Shown here: in pieces, positions 8,601-15,904 of the stretch
How the letters are laid out: each line of letters starts with the position of its first letter
Numbering within the stretch: the stretch's first letter is position 1
From: Candidatus Poseidonia sp.
GTDB lineage: Archaea > Thermoplasmatota > Poseidoniia > Poseidoniales > Poseidoniaceae
Assembly: GCA_030828165.1 (NCBI GenBank)
Contig: JAURDA010000001.1
Location: forward strand, 1 to 64,000
Direction of reading: 5' to 3'
DNA: 64,000 nt
Position numbers and translations under genes: made by a program
Notes under the pieces: model-generated
The model's input: the letters and a program-made list of their open reading frames with translations, nothing else
The model's database searches: none
What the model was told of the DNA's origin: nothing

Positions 8601-11573
8601 AACGATGCTGGGATAACGATGTTTGAGTTGAAGAACAGCATCGGCGTCACGCAGGCGCTGACCGGCGCAGAATCGGGGCAAGACATCAATCTCGTCGGCC
8701 AAATCCGACTCCAAGACCTCAGCGAAGCCCCTGACCCCAGTTCCTACTTCCTCGTGCTCGAACTCAAGCACGTCAACACCACCGACGGCAACATCACCAT
8801 CGAATGGGAAGAGGTCGCCAACCGCTCCGGCGTGATCGGAGGCGACTTCAACTGGAACATCGATTTGGGCAGCGCCGCAGGAAGCGAGACCTACCGTTTC
8901 GCCGTGCGAGGCTACGAAGGCGGCGACTTGCTCTGCCCTCCGTCGGAGTATAACCCTGACGAGACCTGTGCTATTCCGTTCGACATCACCATCGACACCT
9001 ACGAACCGAACCTTTTGGACATCCAAGTACTCAGTCCGGGAACCGATGAAAACGTGGACTCCAACTGGCGAACGTTGCTCGACGACACTTGGGTCGTCCC
9101 TCAACAGGCGCAAAAGATCCGCATGTCAAGCCAAGACTTGCCCAGCCCTCCCGCATCGCTCGACCTTCACCTCTGGGTGGAGCATGACCACGATGCCAAC
9201 AGCGACGGTCAACCCAATGCAGATGAATACATCACCATCACCATGAACGGCGATGGCGAAGCACCCACGGCAAACTATTCCGGTGAGTACAACGACTACG
9301 CCAATGAAGGATTGGAAGGCAAAGTTTCGCTATGGATTGAAGGTTACGACCTTGCAGGAAACCCCATCGACGGTGGCGGTCCAGGGTTCGCCAACGACCA
9401 AGTCACCTACGTTTCGATGTCGTCAAAATCCCCCGTCATTCGCAACTTCTTCATCGAGGACTCCAAGGGCAACGGTTTCCTGAACTCAAACGAACTTCAG
9501 TGGGACGGTACGTGGAACCAAACCATGTACGCCGGCAACACCTACCACCTCATCCTCGAGGCAAGCGACGACAACGGATGGCGTGACGTTGACTTCTTCA
9601 AGATCAACTTGGACAAAACCACCGACGCAGAAGGCGTGAATCAAGACCTGAACGTGTGGTATTTCCCTCGTAACGAAACCGCATGGACCGACAGCCCGTA
9701 TCTGGAAATCGTCTACGACGGCAACGTGGCCCCCTCCATGCTCACGATGGACAACACCGCCCTCATCGACCCCTTCGAAGCCGATTTCATCCTCAACATT
9801 CCCGTTCGCTTGAAGTGGGGCGTCGTCGGCTTGGACGGCAAGGACATCGAACCGAAACTCCAGATGCAGGACCTCGACAACCCGCTCTACACCATGCTCT
9901 CCGGCGTTCCCGGACGCTACATCCAGGACTGGCGATACAGCGATGGGATTCAACTTGATTTCCGAACGGACGAAGTGAACAACGAAATGGTGACGCCGTA
10001 CTTCGACGACCTGAGCGAGCCGTTCACGAACGACGTGCGCGAAGGCTTCGTCTACGCCGGTGACACCGTCCGATTTTCGGGTCAATTCGCCTTTAGGGAG
10101 GGTATTTTCTACAGCGTCTTCATCAACCCTGAGGTTGAATTGACGATGGAGATTACACGCCAGGATGCCGCTGAAGATTTCGGCAAAGGGTACATTTCAA
10201 CCCCCGGTGAAACGGTGACGCACACCTTCACTGGCGGCGTGTTTGACATCAACATCACCGCCCCGGTGTTCACCAACGAGTACGTCTACACCTTCCGACT
10301 GATCAACTTGCCCGATGGAGCGGAAGATTACACCTCGGCCTTCTGTGCGACTTCAACCGACTACGGCTGCCAGAGCTTTACGCTGAAGGTCGACCGCACC
10401 TCTCCGAAGGTGGTCTCCAATTCTTGGCTTGCCGAGAAAGGTGCGCTTCCTCAAGGGGATACTAACCGACCCATAGCGAACGTGCTTTCCACCGCAACCT
10501 ACCACTGCGTTGACCTCCAAGTTCAAATTGAAGAAAAGGAAGCCATGTTCCCCGGTGACTTGCAGGTCAATTGGATGTTCTACAGCAACACCGCCAACTA
10601 CATGCCATGGCTTGAGTACACCAAGTACTTCGACTCTCAACCGGCTTCCCAAACCTTGACCCTGACGACCATCCCCGGTGGATACCTTGGTTCAGCGAGC
10701 TGCGTTGACCTTTGGCCGTTGGACGACAACACCTTCGAGCCGGATCAGCAGAAGATCACCGAGGAAGTCCCAACCCTCATCTTCTGGTTGACGGGCGTCG
10801 ACTCCGCAGGTTCCACCATCCCCAACGGCGGAGGCCCGCAAGAGGACGGCACCGTGTTGCCGATCTTCTCCAGCCAGGCGCAGTACAAATCCCAGTACAC
10901 GTTCATTCACGAGAAAGCGACCTTCGACGTTCAGGACGTGTTGCTCAACGACGACCCTCGTGTTGGCGACTCGATGAAGATGCAAATCAAGATCAAGAAC
11001 ACGGGGACCATGGCCGGTGTCGCTGAACTGGTCATCAAGTCGGTGACCGACGGCGGCACGCCCGTTGTTGAGCAGACCGTGAACAGCGCCGAGTTGAGCA
11101 TTGCCGAGGTCAGCGACTGGATTGTCGTGGATCTGGAGCCCTTCGCAGAGCAGACGACGGGCATGTACTACATCATAAGCCTGAACGGTTCAAACGACGC
11201 CATTTACGACGGTTCCGATGCGCAATGGAGCGACGTGTTCAATGTCAAGGTGGCCGAGGAGGAATCCTCCTCATCGCTGCTCTTGATCGTGGTTCTCCTC
11301 GTCGTGGTCATCGGCGTTCTCGGGACCCTCGTCTTGGTTCTGGCTCGCCGTAATAGCGGCGATCTCTCGCTGCTGGACGATGAGTACGAGGATGACGATG
11401 ACGGCGCTTTTGCTGACGGAGGAAAGGTGCTCGCTGAAATCCCTGCCGATGTCGACCCCGAAATGGCTCGTGCGATGAAGGAGTTCCCCCAGTGGACCCA
11501 GGAAGAGATTCAAGGGTACTTCGACCAAGGTTGGAACGTGGAATCCCTTCGAGACTGGGTCAATAACCAGTGA
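5688..11573 (+). CDS. Giant secreted surface protein, C-terminally anchored (1961 aa)
   Basis: An exported surface protein of unknown binding or enzymatic role. The ATG at 5688 is chosen because it is preceded by AGGTGA and opens a signal peptide (FLMMLMVLAPLAAA, cut expected after AAA near residue 29). The extracellular part is rich in Asp, Thr, Ser and Asn with N-glycosylation sequons. It has MAM/choice-of-anchor-like pieces (MSGWYIDNFRLGD) and, near 10.95-11.2 kb, a CARDB-like domain (VGDSMKMQIKIKNTGTMAG). A single membrane helix (about residues 1864-1886) is followed by basic and then acidic residues and a 35-residue conserved-looking tail ending WNVESLRDWVNNQ. No catalytic motif was recognised. 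The upstream open frame to 5181 lies opposite the thioesterase gene and is not used. Confidence 0.8.
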   Translation: MQNESPRKTTPIFLMMLMVLAPLAAANVTNFSDGSASVSVEIRDGGDLQNLVDGSIDLPDGETVTSASMKVSTTMVEHGAQVRIDTDTMPRVWNPQYNNQLTNFSDQSLFQIEDGSDATPVSLAAEGYLTDFEGTDGGFIDATDPGAMPASGIGWEHGSLTSSDTPAGCKSGSECWGTNLGDTNYTDDNNGQPFTVAMFSEELFVDPLLKSKTATFDSWHNLEARDGTQQNTVRFTDCAYMEIRASPNPGFPPGAVYNPQEWDFLPIDDQASTGLSFGSNYAQGGSTTNGRIGTACTKLADTDGSGTDGWGLAGSSTNPTSNPSGWTTIAVDLTDYIDQYIQIRFVMQHVATPNDPIDDNMSGWYIDNFRLGDLLPQSASMTVRGMTPSVLGGENHPNGYGILALEAETTSSATITVDVLDTSGNQVYGKDGSAMSGLRGDIIELWNIDSQQYRAVNLKFTFDSGPDRLSTPVLHGFSIGSRVGTGFNFTAFGPSTIDDGVWQTSGGGFPMIYAPEIRQTAHNPVLERSKFSYPITSIQPMIQDDCTESPSIEITPTGSNRVVNLTDGVKTSFFDEPLFGFTSVTAYQGPCNVGGIWFDLEFGHHASHMRIDVADDGDVDYGFTEPAFDMFGRQTTFVSSTVDGVNYATDSATLTLDLNGEANGGVFMLPEGAEVSSADLSFDQVSIRSNTDPTEGFELSLMAGSQSVSLGDMPNSTVLFPESLSPAMDFKAALNSLLTNPSVAGTHQDEFGRYWIKFRFMVDSPNASSGTSLNIVNLDVVYNYSTTLTSTDGLDIELNQGVALWTGGATATVPVGLYTDTGGGVLLSDLNVASSTGYSNTIAITGNPVGLYPNGDIYEIVTTHTVDSLTGTALSEAWLTFESESGYIKFSWSDFMSFTEASDEHDHVTLESTSSVSAITDGYEVTWHFRVNPTWDDTEAVRVYAGLTTANNINGLPDAVLLDPSVGNAVENDAGITMFELKNSIGVTQALTGAESGQDINLVGQIRLQDLSEAPDPSSYFLVLELKHVNTTDGNITIEWEEVANRSGVIGGDFNWNIDLGSAAGSETYRFAVRGYEGGDLLCPPSEYNPDETCAIPFDITIDTYEPNLLDIQVLSPGTDENVDSNWRTLLDDTWVVPQQAQKIRMSSQDLPSPPASLDLHLWVEHDHDANSDGQPNADEYITITMNGDGEAPTANYSGEYNDYANEGLEGKVSLWIEGYDLAGNPIDGGGPGFANDQVTYVSMSSKSPVIRNFFIEDSKGNGFLNSNELQWDGTWNQTMYAGNTYHLILEASDDNGWRDVDFFKINLDKTTDAEGVNQDLNVWYFPRNETAWTDSPYLEIVYDGNVAPSMLTMDNTALIDPFEADFILNIPVRLKWGVVGLDGKDIEPKLQMQDLDNPLYTMLSGVPGRYIQDWRYSDGIQLDFRTDEVNNEMVTPYFDDLSEPFTNDVREGFVYAGDTVRFSGQFAFREGIFYSVFINPEVELTMEITRQDAAEDFGKGYISTPGETVTHTFTGGVFDINITAPVFTNEYVYTFRLINLPDGAEDYTSAFCATSTDYGCQSFTLKVDRTSPKVVSNSWLAEKGALPQGDTNRPIANVLSTATYHCVDLQVQIEEKEAMFPGDLQVNWMFYSNTANYMPWLEYTKYFDSQPASQTLTLTTIPGGYLGSASCVDLWPLDDNTFEPDQQKITEEVPTLIFWLTGVDSAGSTIPNGGGPQEDGTVLPIFSSQAQYKSQYTFIHEKATFDVQDVLLNDDPRVGDSMKMQIKIKNTGTMAGVAELVIKSVTDGGTPVVEQTVNSAELSIAEVSDWIVVDLEPFAEQTTGMYYIISLNGSNDAIYDGSDAQWSDVFNVKVAEEESSSSLLLIVVLLVVVIGVLGTLVLVLARRNSGDLSLLDDEYEDDDDGAFADGGKVLAEIPADVDPEMARAMKEFPQWTQEEIQGYFDQGWNVESLRDWVNNQ

Positions 11574-11582
11574 GGCCCTCCG

Positions 11583-12389
11583 ATGGCCGGACCGCTGGAT
11601 TGGGCAGACCCGGAGTGGTCCGACCCCGACGGTGGCACCGTGGTGCTTCACGGGACCTTACCCACCGTGGTGTACCCCAATGTTTTGCGCCCACGCTACG
11701 CTTGGGACGGTCTGGCGTTGCTTGAAACGCCCGACGTGGTTGAGTTATGGGAGCAAGAAGAGGCGGACGAGGCCGAATCACAGGGCGTCAATCTCACGTA
11801 TGCCATGTTGTCCGGAGGAGCGTTTGGCCGGTATGCCGAGGGCATATCGATGCTTTCTGAACTTCAAGGTGGACGTTTTCCCGACCCCGAACCGCGTCGC
11901 TTGCAGCGCAACGCTGCGCGGCACGACCGACCCGTGTTCTTTTTGGAACCGATGGCCGATGACCCGGAGTGGAACGATTTCTTGACCCGTGAAGCCAAAG
12001 TCATGTCCCACTGGAAGAAACTGCTCAGCATGGTTCGCATCAAGAAACGGTGGAAAAAGGCCGTTAAGCGCCATATCTTCGGCATCACGCCTCCCCCCAA
12101 GGGTCAATCAGCCGACTACGCCAGTGCGAGCGTCATGGCTTCGGCTTGGTGGGACATCAACTGCGAGATGAGCACGCCCTCGCTGAACCAGGAACGGAAC
12201 GACCGATACGCTGCTCGCCTCCGAGGGGCGCTCGCATCGCTTCGGTCCACGCACGGCGACGAGGCCGTGCTGATGTTGGTCGTCCACCAGCCGCAACGAG
12301 AGGCGTTGTTGGCGTCGTTGAGAGGCCTCCCCGCTGCGGAGGAGATTTCATCAACATCCACCGACACCCTGCACTCGGAGGAGGAATGA
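11583..12389 (+). CDS. Conserved hypothetical protein, possibly TraB-like
   Basis: Function unknown. The 268-residue soluble protein starts with an acidic segment, has an early HGTLPTVVYP strand-turn, a basic middle (KKRWKKAVKRH) and a C-terminal part NQERNDRYAARLRGAL followed by a hydrophobic strand VLMLVVHQPQREALL. That last arrangement resembles the end of the TraB/PrgY family (ERN, then a strand with a His before a helix), but other family hallmarks are not obvious, so the link is tentative. It starts 9 bases after the giant surface-protein stop with GAGGCCC as leader and ends one base before the GTG of the TBP-like gene, so translation of the two is probably coupled. Confidence 0.6.
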   Translation: MAGPLDWADPEWSDPDGGTVVLHGTLPTVVYPNVLRPRYAWDGLALLETPDVVELWEQEEADEAESQGVNLTYAMLSGGAFGRYAEGISMLSELQGGRFPDPEPRRLQRNAARHDRPVFFLEPMADDPEWNDFLTREAKVMSHWKKLLSMVRIKKRWKKAVKRHIFGITPPPKGQSADYASASVMASAWWDINCEMSTPSLNQERNDRYAARLRGALASLRSTHGDEAVLMLVVHQPQREALLASLRGLPAAEEISSTSTDTLHSEEE

Positions 12390-12390
12390 C

Positions 12391-12933
12391 GTGGCCGCCG
12401 GTTCCATCGATGTTCGGGTTGAAAACCAGCTCGTCCGCTTCATTTGTCCTGTTCGTATCGATCCTGACCGCGTCGTGGCCGAGTTGGGAGGGACGAGAAA
12501 CAGCGGCGTGGTCATCAAGGCCATGGACCGCCCCCGTGCAACGATCGTCATCGACGAGGAAGGTCGCATCGTGGTTCATGGGACCCACCGGGTTGAGGCA
12601 GCACGTGCAGCAGCCAAGGAACTCTTGCTTCGCTTGGGCATGGACGACAACGGCTTGGTTGCGGAAATGGGTCCGGTGGTGGCTTCCTTCAAATTTGAAA
12701 ACGACATCAACCTTCAGGCCATCCCGGCACAGTTGCCCTCCGGAACGGCGGTGTACGACGCTCGACTTGGGTGCACGGTCCTCTCCGATGAACGTCACAA
12801 CTTGACCGTGAACATTTGGCCCAACGGCACGTGCGTCGTTTCCGATTCCCGTCACGCCAACATGGTGGCCATGGCTGCCGTGTATTGGAAATCGGTCTTT
12901 GCGGACCGTGGGTTCTTCGTTGAACGCCTTTGA
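12391..12933 (+). CDS. Divergent TATA-binding-protein-like protein
   Basis: Looks like the two-repeat TBP fold. At 180 residues it has the usual archaeal TBP length, and repeat 1 shows the TBP signature order: GVVIKAMDRPRATIVIDEEGRIVVHGTHRVEAARAA, where RPRATIVID takes the place of the canonical PK-x-LIF strand. Repeat 2 (residues about 95-175) has NLTVNIWPNGTCVVSDSRH in the equivalent place. The aromatic residues that kink DNA in true TBPs (Phe pairs) are replaced, so it may not bind TATA boxes. GTG start at 12391 with a strong GGAGGAGG leader overlapping the previous stop. A standard TBP is expected elsewhere in the genome; this may be a paralogue or a TBP-fold protein with another role. 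Confidence 0.6.
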   Translation: MAAGSIDVRVENQLVRFICPVRIDPDRVVAELGGTRNSGVVIKAMDRPRATIVIDEEGRIVVHGTHRVEAARAAAKELLLRLGMDDNGLVAEMGPVVASFKFENDINLQAIPAQLPSGTAVYDARLGCTVLSDERHNLTVNIWPNGTCVVSDSRHANMVAMAAVYWKSVFADRGFFVERL

Positions 12934-12943
12934 GGTTGAGCCC

Positions 12944-13822
12944 ATGGTCTACGACGGCCCCGTGCTCGACAATCATTTCCACCTCAACCGGCGTGGGTTG
13001 TTTCTTGATGCAGCGCGTGGGTTCAAACAAGCCGGTGGGACGGACGTTGTCTTGGTGCACTGTCCGGATTTTTCAGCACCACCAGAAACGTATGATGGGC
13101 ATCGAGAGGCGTATGCGGACACCCTCGCCATGGCCCAAAGCGTCCGCACCGAAGTTGAGTTGGGCGTTCGTGTTGTTCTGGGGCCGCATCCAGCAGCCTT
13201 TGCTCACCAATTTGAGCGATGGGTGGCGGAGGAGGGTCAATCCGGTCGTGAGCGAGCCGTTCAGAATTACCGCCATTCCATTGACGCAGCGCTCCACTTT
13301 GTCCACGAAGGTCAAGCCCATGCCATCGGTGAGGTCGGTCGGCCTCACTGGCCGGTTTCCGATGAAATTTGGGATTTATCCAACGAATTGCTCGAAGAGA
13401 CCATGCACCTCGCTGCACAGGAGGGCATCCCTTTGCAACTCCACGTCGAAGGTGAATCGGCGTCCACGTATCCCGACCTCGCCCAGCGAGCGGTCCGACA
13501 AGGCATGGATTTGCTGAAACTGGTTCGTCATTACTCGCCCCCCGACGTGCGATCCGAGAACACCCACGGGTTGACGCCCAGCGTTCTTTGCGGAAAAGGA
13601 GCGATTGAGCGGTTGTTGGAAACCCACGAAGCCGCCCGCAACGGATTCTTCCTCGAGACCGACTACATGGACGACCCACGTCGTCCAGGCGCCGTTCTTG
13701 GACCGAAAACCGTGCCCAAGCGAACCCGCCAACTTCTCGAGGGAGGCATGGCCGAAGAGGTGCTTTGGCACACCCATCACGACCTGCCGATGAAGGTCTA
13801 CGGGGCTTTGGAAGACGTGTAG
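12944..13822 (+). CDS. TatD-related metal-dependent hydrolase
   Basis: Amidohydrolase-superfamily protein of the TatD DNase branch, found in archaea with uncertain substrate. Seen: the N-terminal metal motif DNHFH (residues 9-13, counterpart of DxHxH), AIGEVGRPHW with the bridging Glu near residue 129, LQLHVEG with the third His, and ETDYMDDP with the C-terminal Asp. ATG 12944 is selected because GAGGTTGAG precedes it and DNHFH then sits at the usual distance from the terminus; the frame is open further upstream into the TBP-like gene. Ten bases separate it from that gene, consistent with one operon. Confidence 0.78.
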   Translation: MVYDGPVLDNHFHLNRRGLFLDAARGFKQAGGTDVVLVHCPDFSAPPETYDGHREAYADTLAMAQSVRTEVELGVRVVLGPHPAAFAHQFERWVAEEGQSGRERAVQNYRHSIDAALHFVHEGQAHAIGEVGRPHWPVSDEIWDLSNELLEETMHLAAQEGIPLQLHVEGESASTYPDLAQRAVRQGMDLLKLVRHYSPPDVRSENTHGLTPSVLCGKGAIERLLETHEAARNGFFLETDYMDDPRRPGAVLGPKTVPKRTRQLLEGGMAEEVLWHTHHDLPMKVYGALEDV

Positions 13823-13896
13823 GAATCAACGACCGTTCGGCGCAATTCTCCCATCACATTGATGAAAGAGGATTTGCAGGCAACGATGTGAGCGCC

Positions 13897-14979
13897 ATGC
13901 CCCGCCGAAGCCGCTGGCCGTTGCTTGTCGCGCTCTTGTTGTGCGGATTGCTCCTCCCTCTCGGAGCCGCTCAACTCCCGACCGCACCCGGCGTTGAGAT
14001 CGATTGCGAGGACAAGCAACCGGAACTCGACGTCCATCCGCTCAACGACCCGGAGGTGACCATCACCTGCACCGTGCGAAACCCTTCTTCCTTCCAAGAA
14101 TCCATCAGCGTCGAAAAAGAATGGGACGGGATGGAAGTCGACATGATGCTCGAGGAAGATACTTTTGACCTCGGTCCCGATGAAGAAGAAGACTTCACCG
14201 TCACCTTCTCAGGACAAACCCGCCTGTCCGCATCGCTTTCCTACGACTTTACTCTGGTCGCCACCGTCACCAACGTGGGGATGCTTGATTGGCCGGAAGC
14301 CATGGCTTCCAATGCAAGCGTGAGCGGCGACCTGAACATCGCCTCCTACGGCATGGTTGAACTGGACATCTCCGACAAAAGCACGCGAACCATGCAAGAA
14401 GACGATGAAGTCAAAATCACCTTCCAATTTCAAAACAACGGCAACGATGACGACAAGATTCGGGTGAGCATCGCTAACGCTGCAGAACTCGAAGAGGTTG
14501 GATTCTCGTTCCCCGGAGGCACGTTTGTTGCTGAAAACGTCGTTGAGGACGGAACTTCCACGGTTCGTGAATTGACCGTTCGGGCACCTTCCGATGTTCT
14601 TGTTGACGAACGCTACCAATTGGTGTTCCAAGCCCAGAGCGAAAACGACGATGAGGCACCGGTCATCGAGAGCACGGTCTCCATTCAACTCGAGGCAGGC
14701 AAGACCGCTGGAGGCCTTGGCGGTGGCCTTGAAGAGGTGGACAAGGACACGGTCGTCCTGTACGGCAGCATCGGTGCTGCGGTCATCTTTGGCTTGGTGT
14801 TCGTTGCCGCCTTCGCACGTGCTCTTCGTCGTAGAGCCAACTCACAACCGATGTACGTCCCCCCTGTCGAGGTCCCTGACGAACCCGAAGATGACGACCT
14901 CGACCTCTCCGAGTTGGACGATTTGTTTGCCGATGAAGAAGACGGTGACGACTTCGATTCGGTCTTTGCCGATTTGTAG
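13897..14979 (+). CDS. Secreted, membrane-anchored protein with CARDB-like domains
   Basis: Exported protein of unknown role. Seen: signal peptide (WPLLVALLLCGLLLPLGAAQ), ectodomain with Cys pair near the start (EIDCEDKQ, TITCTVRN), two beta-sandwich units of CARDB/NEW3 type (VTITCTVRNPSSFQESISV; KITFQFQNNGNDDDKIRVSI), a single membrane helix near residues 285-305 (LYGSIGAAVIFGLVFVAAFA), a basic stop-transfer RALRRRAN and an acidic cytoplasmic tail (DDDLDLSELDDLFADEEDGDD). Start at ATG 13897; GTG 13888 in frame is an alternative. Architecture matches the 5.7-11.6 kb surface protein, so both probably belong to the cell envelope. Confidence 0.75.
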   Translation: MPRRSRWPLLVALLLCGLLLPLGAAQLPTAPGVEIDCEDKQPELDVHPLNDPEVTITCTVRNPSSFQESISVEKEWDGMEVDMMLEEDTFDLGPDEEEDFTVTFSGQTRLSASLSYDFTLVATVTNVGMLDWPEAMASNASVSGDLNIASYGMVELDISDKSTRTMQEDDEVKITFQFQNNGNDDDKIRVSIANAAELEEVGFSFPGGTFVAENVVEDGTSTVRELTVRAPSDVLVDERYQLVFQAQSENDDEAPVIESTVSIQLEAGKTAGGLGGGLEEVDKDTVVLYGSIGAAVIFGLVFVAAFARALRRRANSQPMYVPPVEVPDEPEDDDLDLSELDDLFADEEDGDDFDSVFADL

Positions 14980-15064
14980 GCGGTTCACGCCACCGCCCGC
15001 CCTTGTCCGCCGCCGCTGAACTCGGCCGATGTGCCCCGATTTTAGGAGGAACACTCAAAGGCTT

Positions 15065-15082
15065 GGTGTAGCGCACTACACC
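15065..15082. promoter_or_regulatory. 18-bp inverted repeat ahead of the fabI-megasynthase operon
   Basis: Perfect 7-bp arms GGTGTAG and CTACACC separated by CGCA, 21 bases before the fabI ATG. A weak TATA-like GATTTTAGG at 15039-15047 would place the transcript start inside or next to it, so it fits a repressor operator over the start site; it could also fold as a 5'-UTR hairpin. No regulator gene is adjacent. Confidence 0.5.
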
Positions 15083-15103
15083 TGTTCCCCAAGGGTGTTT
15101 TTC

Positions 15104-15895
15104 ATGTTGGGACTTGAAGGAAAAACAGCGTTCGTGTTTGGAGTTGCCAGTGAAGACTCCATCGCTTGGGCGATTTGCAAGCAACTTGCGGCTGCGGGCG
15201 TTACGCTCTATTTGGGCTATCAAAAGCGGTTCATGAGCCGGATTTTCCAACTCAAAGACCAGCTCCCCGCCATCGGGGGGTTCTATCCCTTGGACGTCTC
15301 CTCAGACGCCACCACCAAGGAATTCTTCACCGCTTTTGCAGCAGATCACCCCGGAAAAAAGGCAGACATCCTCATCCACGCCATCGGTTTCGCCCCACGT
15401 TCCTGCTTTGACCGCCCCATCCTGTTCGTTGAAGACGAGGACATCAACACCGCCATGACCATCTCGGCCAACTCCTTACAGCGCTGCCTCAAACACGCCT
15501 TGCCCTACTTGGCCGACGGCTCCTCGACCATCACCCTGACGTATGCGGCCTCCAATCGGTTCGTTCCGAGTTACGGCATCATGTCGATGGCCAAAGCGGC
15601 CTTGGAGTGCTGGACGCGGGAGTTGGCCTGTCATCTCGGTCCCGAGGGTCACCGCATCAACGCCATCTCCTCCGGACCCATCCGAACCATCGCTGCGAGC
15701 GGTATACCCGGTTTTGACCGAATTCTCGACCACGTGGAAGCCAACGCTCCGCTACGGCGCAACGTGAGCCAAGACGATGTCGCCGGAGCAACGCTGTGGC
15801 TCGCCAGTCCGCTCGCAGGTGGAGTGACGGGCCAGTGCATCTACGTCGATGCGGGCTATTCGATCACGATGGTGCCGGAGAGCATCATGAACTGA
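15104..15895 (+). CDS. fabI: Enoyl-[ACP] reductase, FabI type
   Basis: Reduces the 2-enoyl thioester at the end of each fatty acyl elongation cycle with NAD(P)H. The 263-residue protein is an SDR of the FabI branch: divergent nucleotide loop VFGVASEDSIAWAI near residues 11-24 (FabI lacks the usual TGxxxGxG), and the catalytic Tyr147, Tyr157 and Lys164 spaced Y-x9-Y-x6-K, the E. coli FabI spacing (146, 156, 163). C-terminal VTGQCIYVDAGYSI is also typical. ATG 15104 follows AAGGGTG and gives the expected N-terminus. It is the first gene of an apparent operon, nine bases before the megasynthase, which itself lacks an enoyl reductase domain, so it probably works in trans with it. Confidence 0.87.
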   Translation: MLGLEGKTAFVFGVASEDSIAWAICKQLAAAGVTLYLGYQKRFMSRIFQLKDQLPAIGGFYPLDVSSDATTKEFFTAFAADHPGKKADILIHAIGFAPRSCFDRPILFVEDEDINTAMTISANSLQRCLKHALPYLADGSSTITLTYAASNRFVPSYGIMSMAKAALECWTRELACHLGPEGHRINAISSGPIRTIAASGIPGFDRILDHVEANAPLRRNVSQDDVAGATLWLASPLAGGVTGQCIYVDAGYSITMVPESIMN

Positions 15896-15904
15896 GGTGA
15901 GAGC

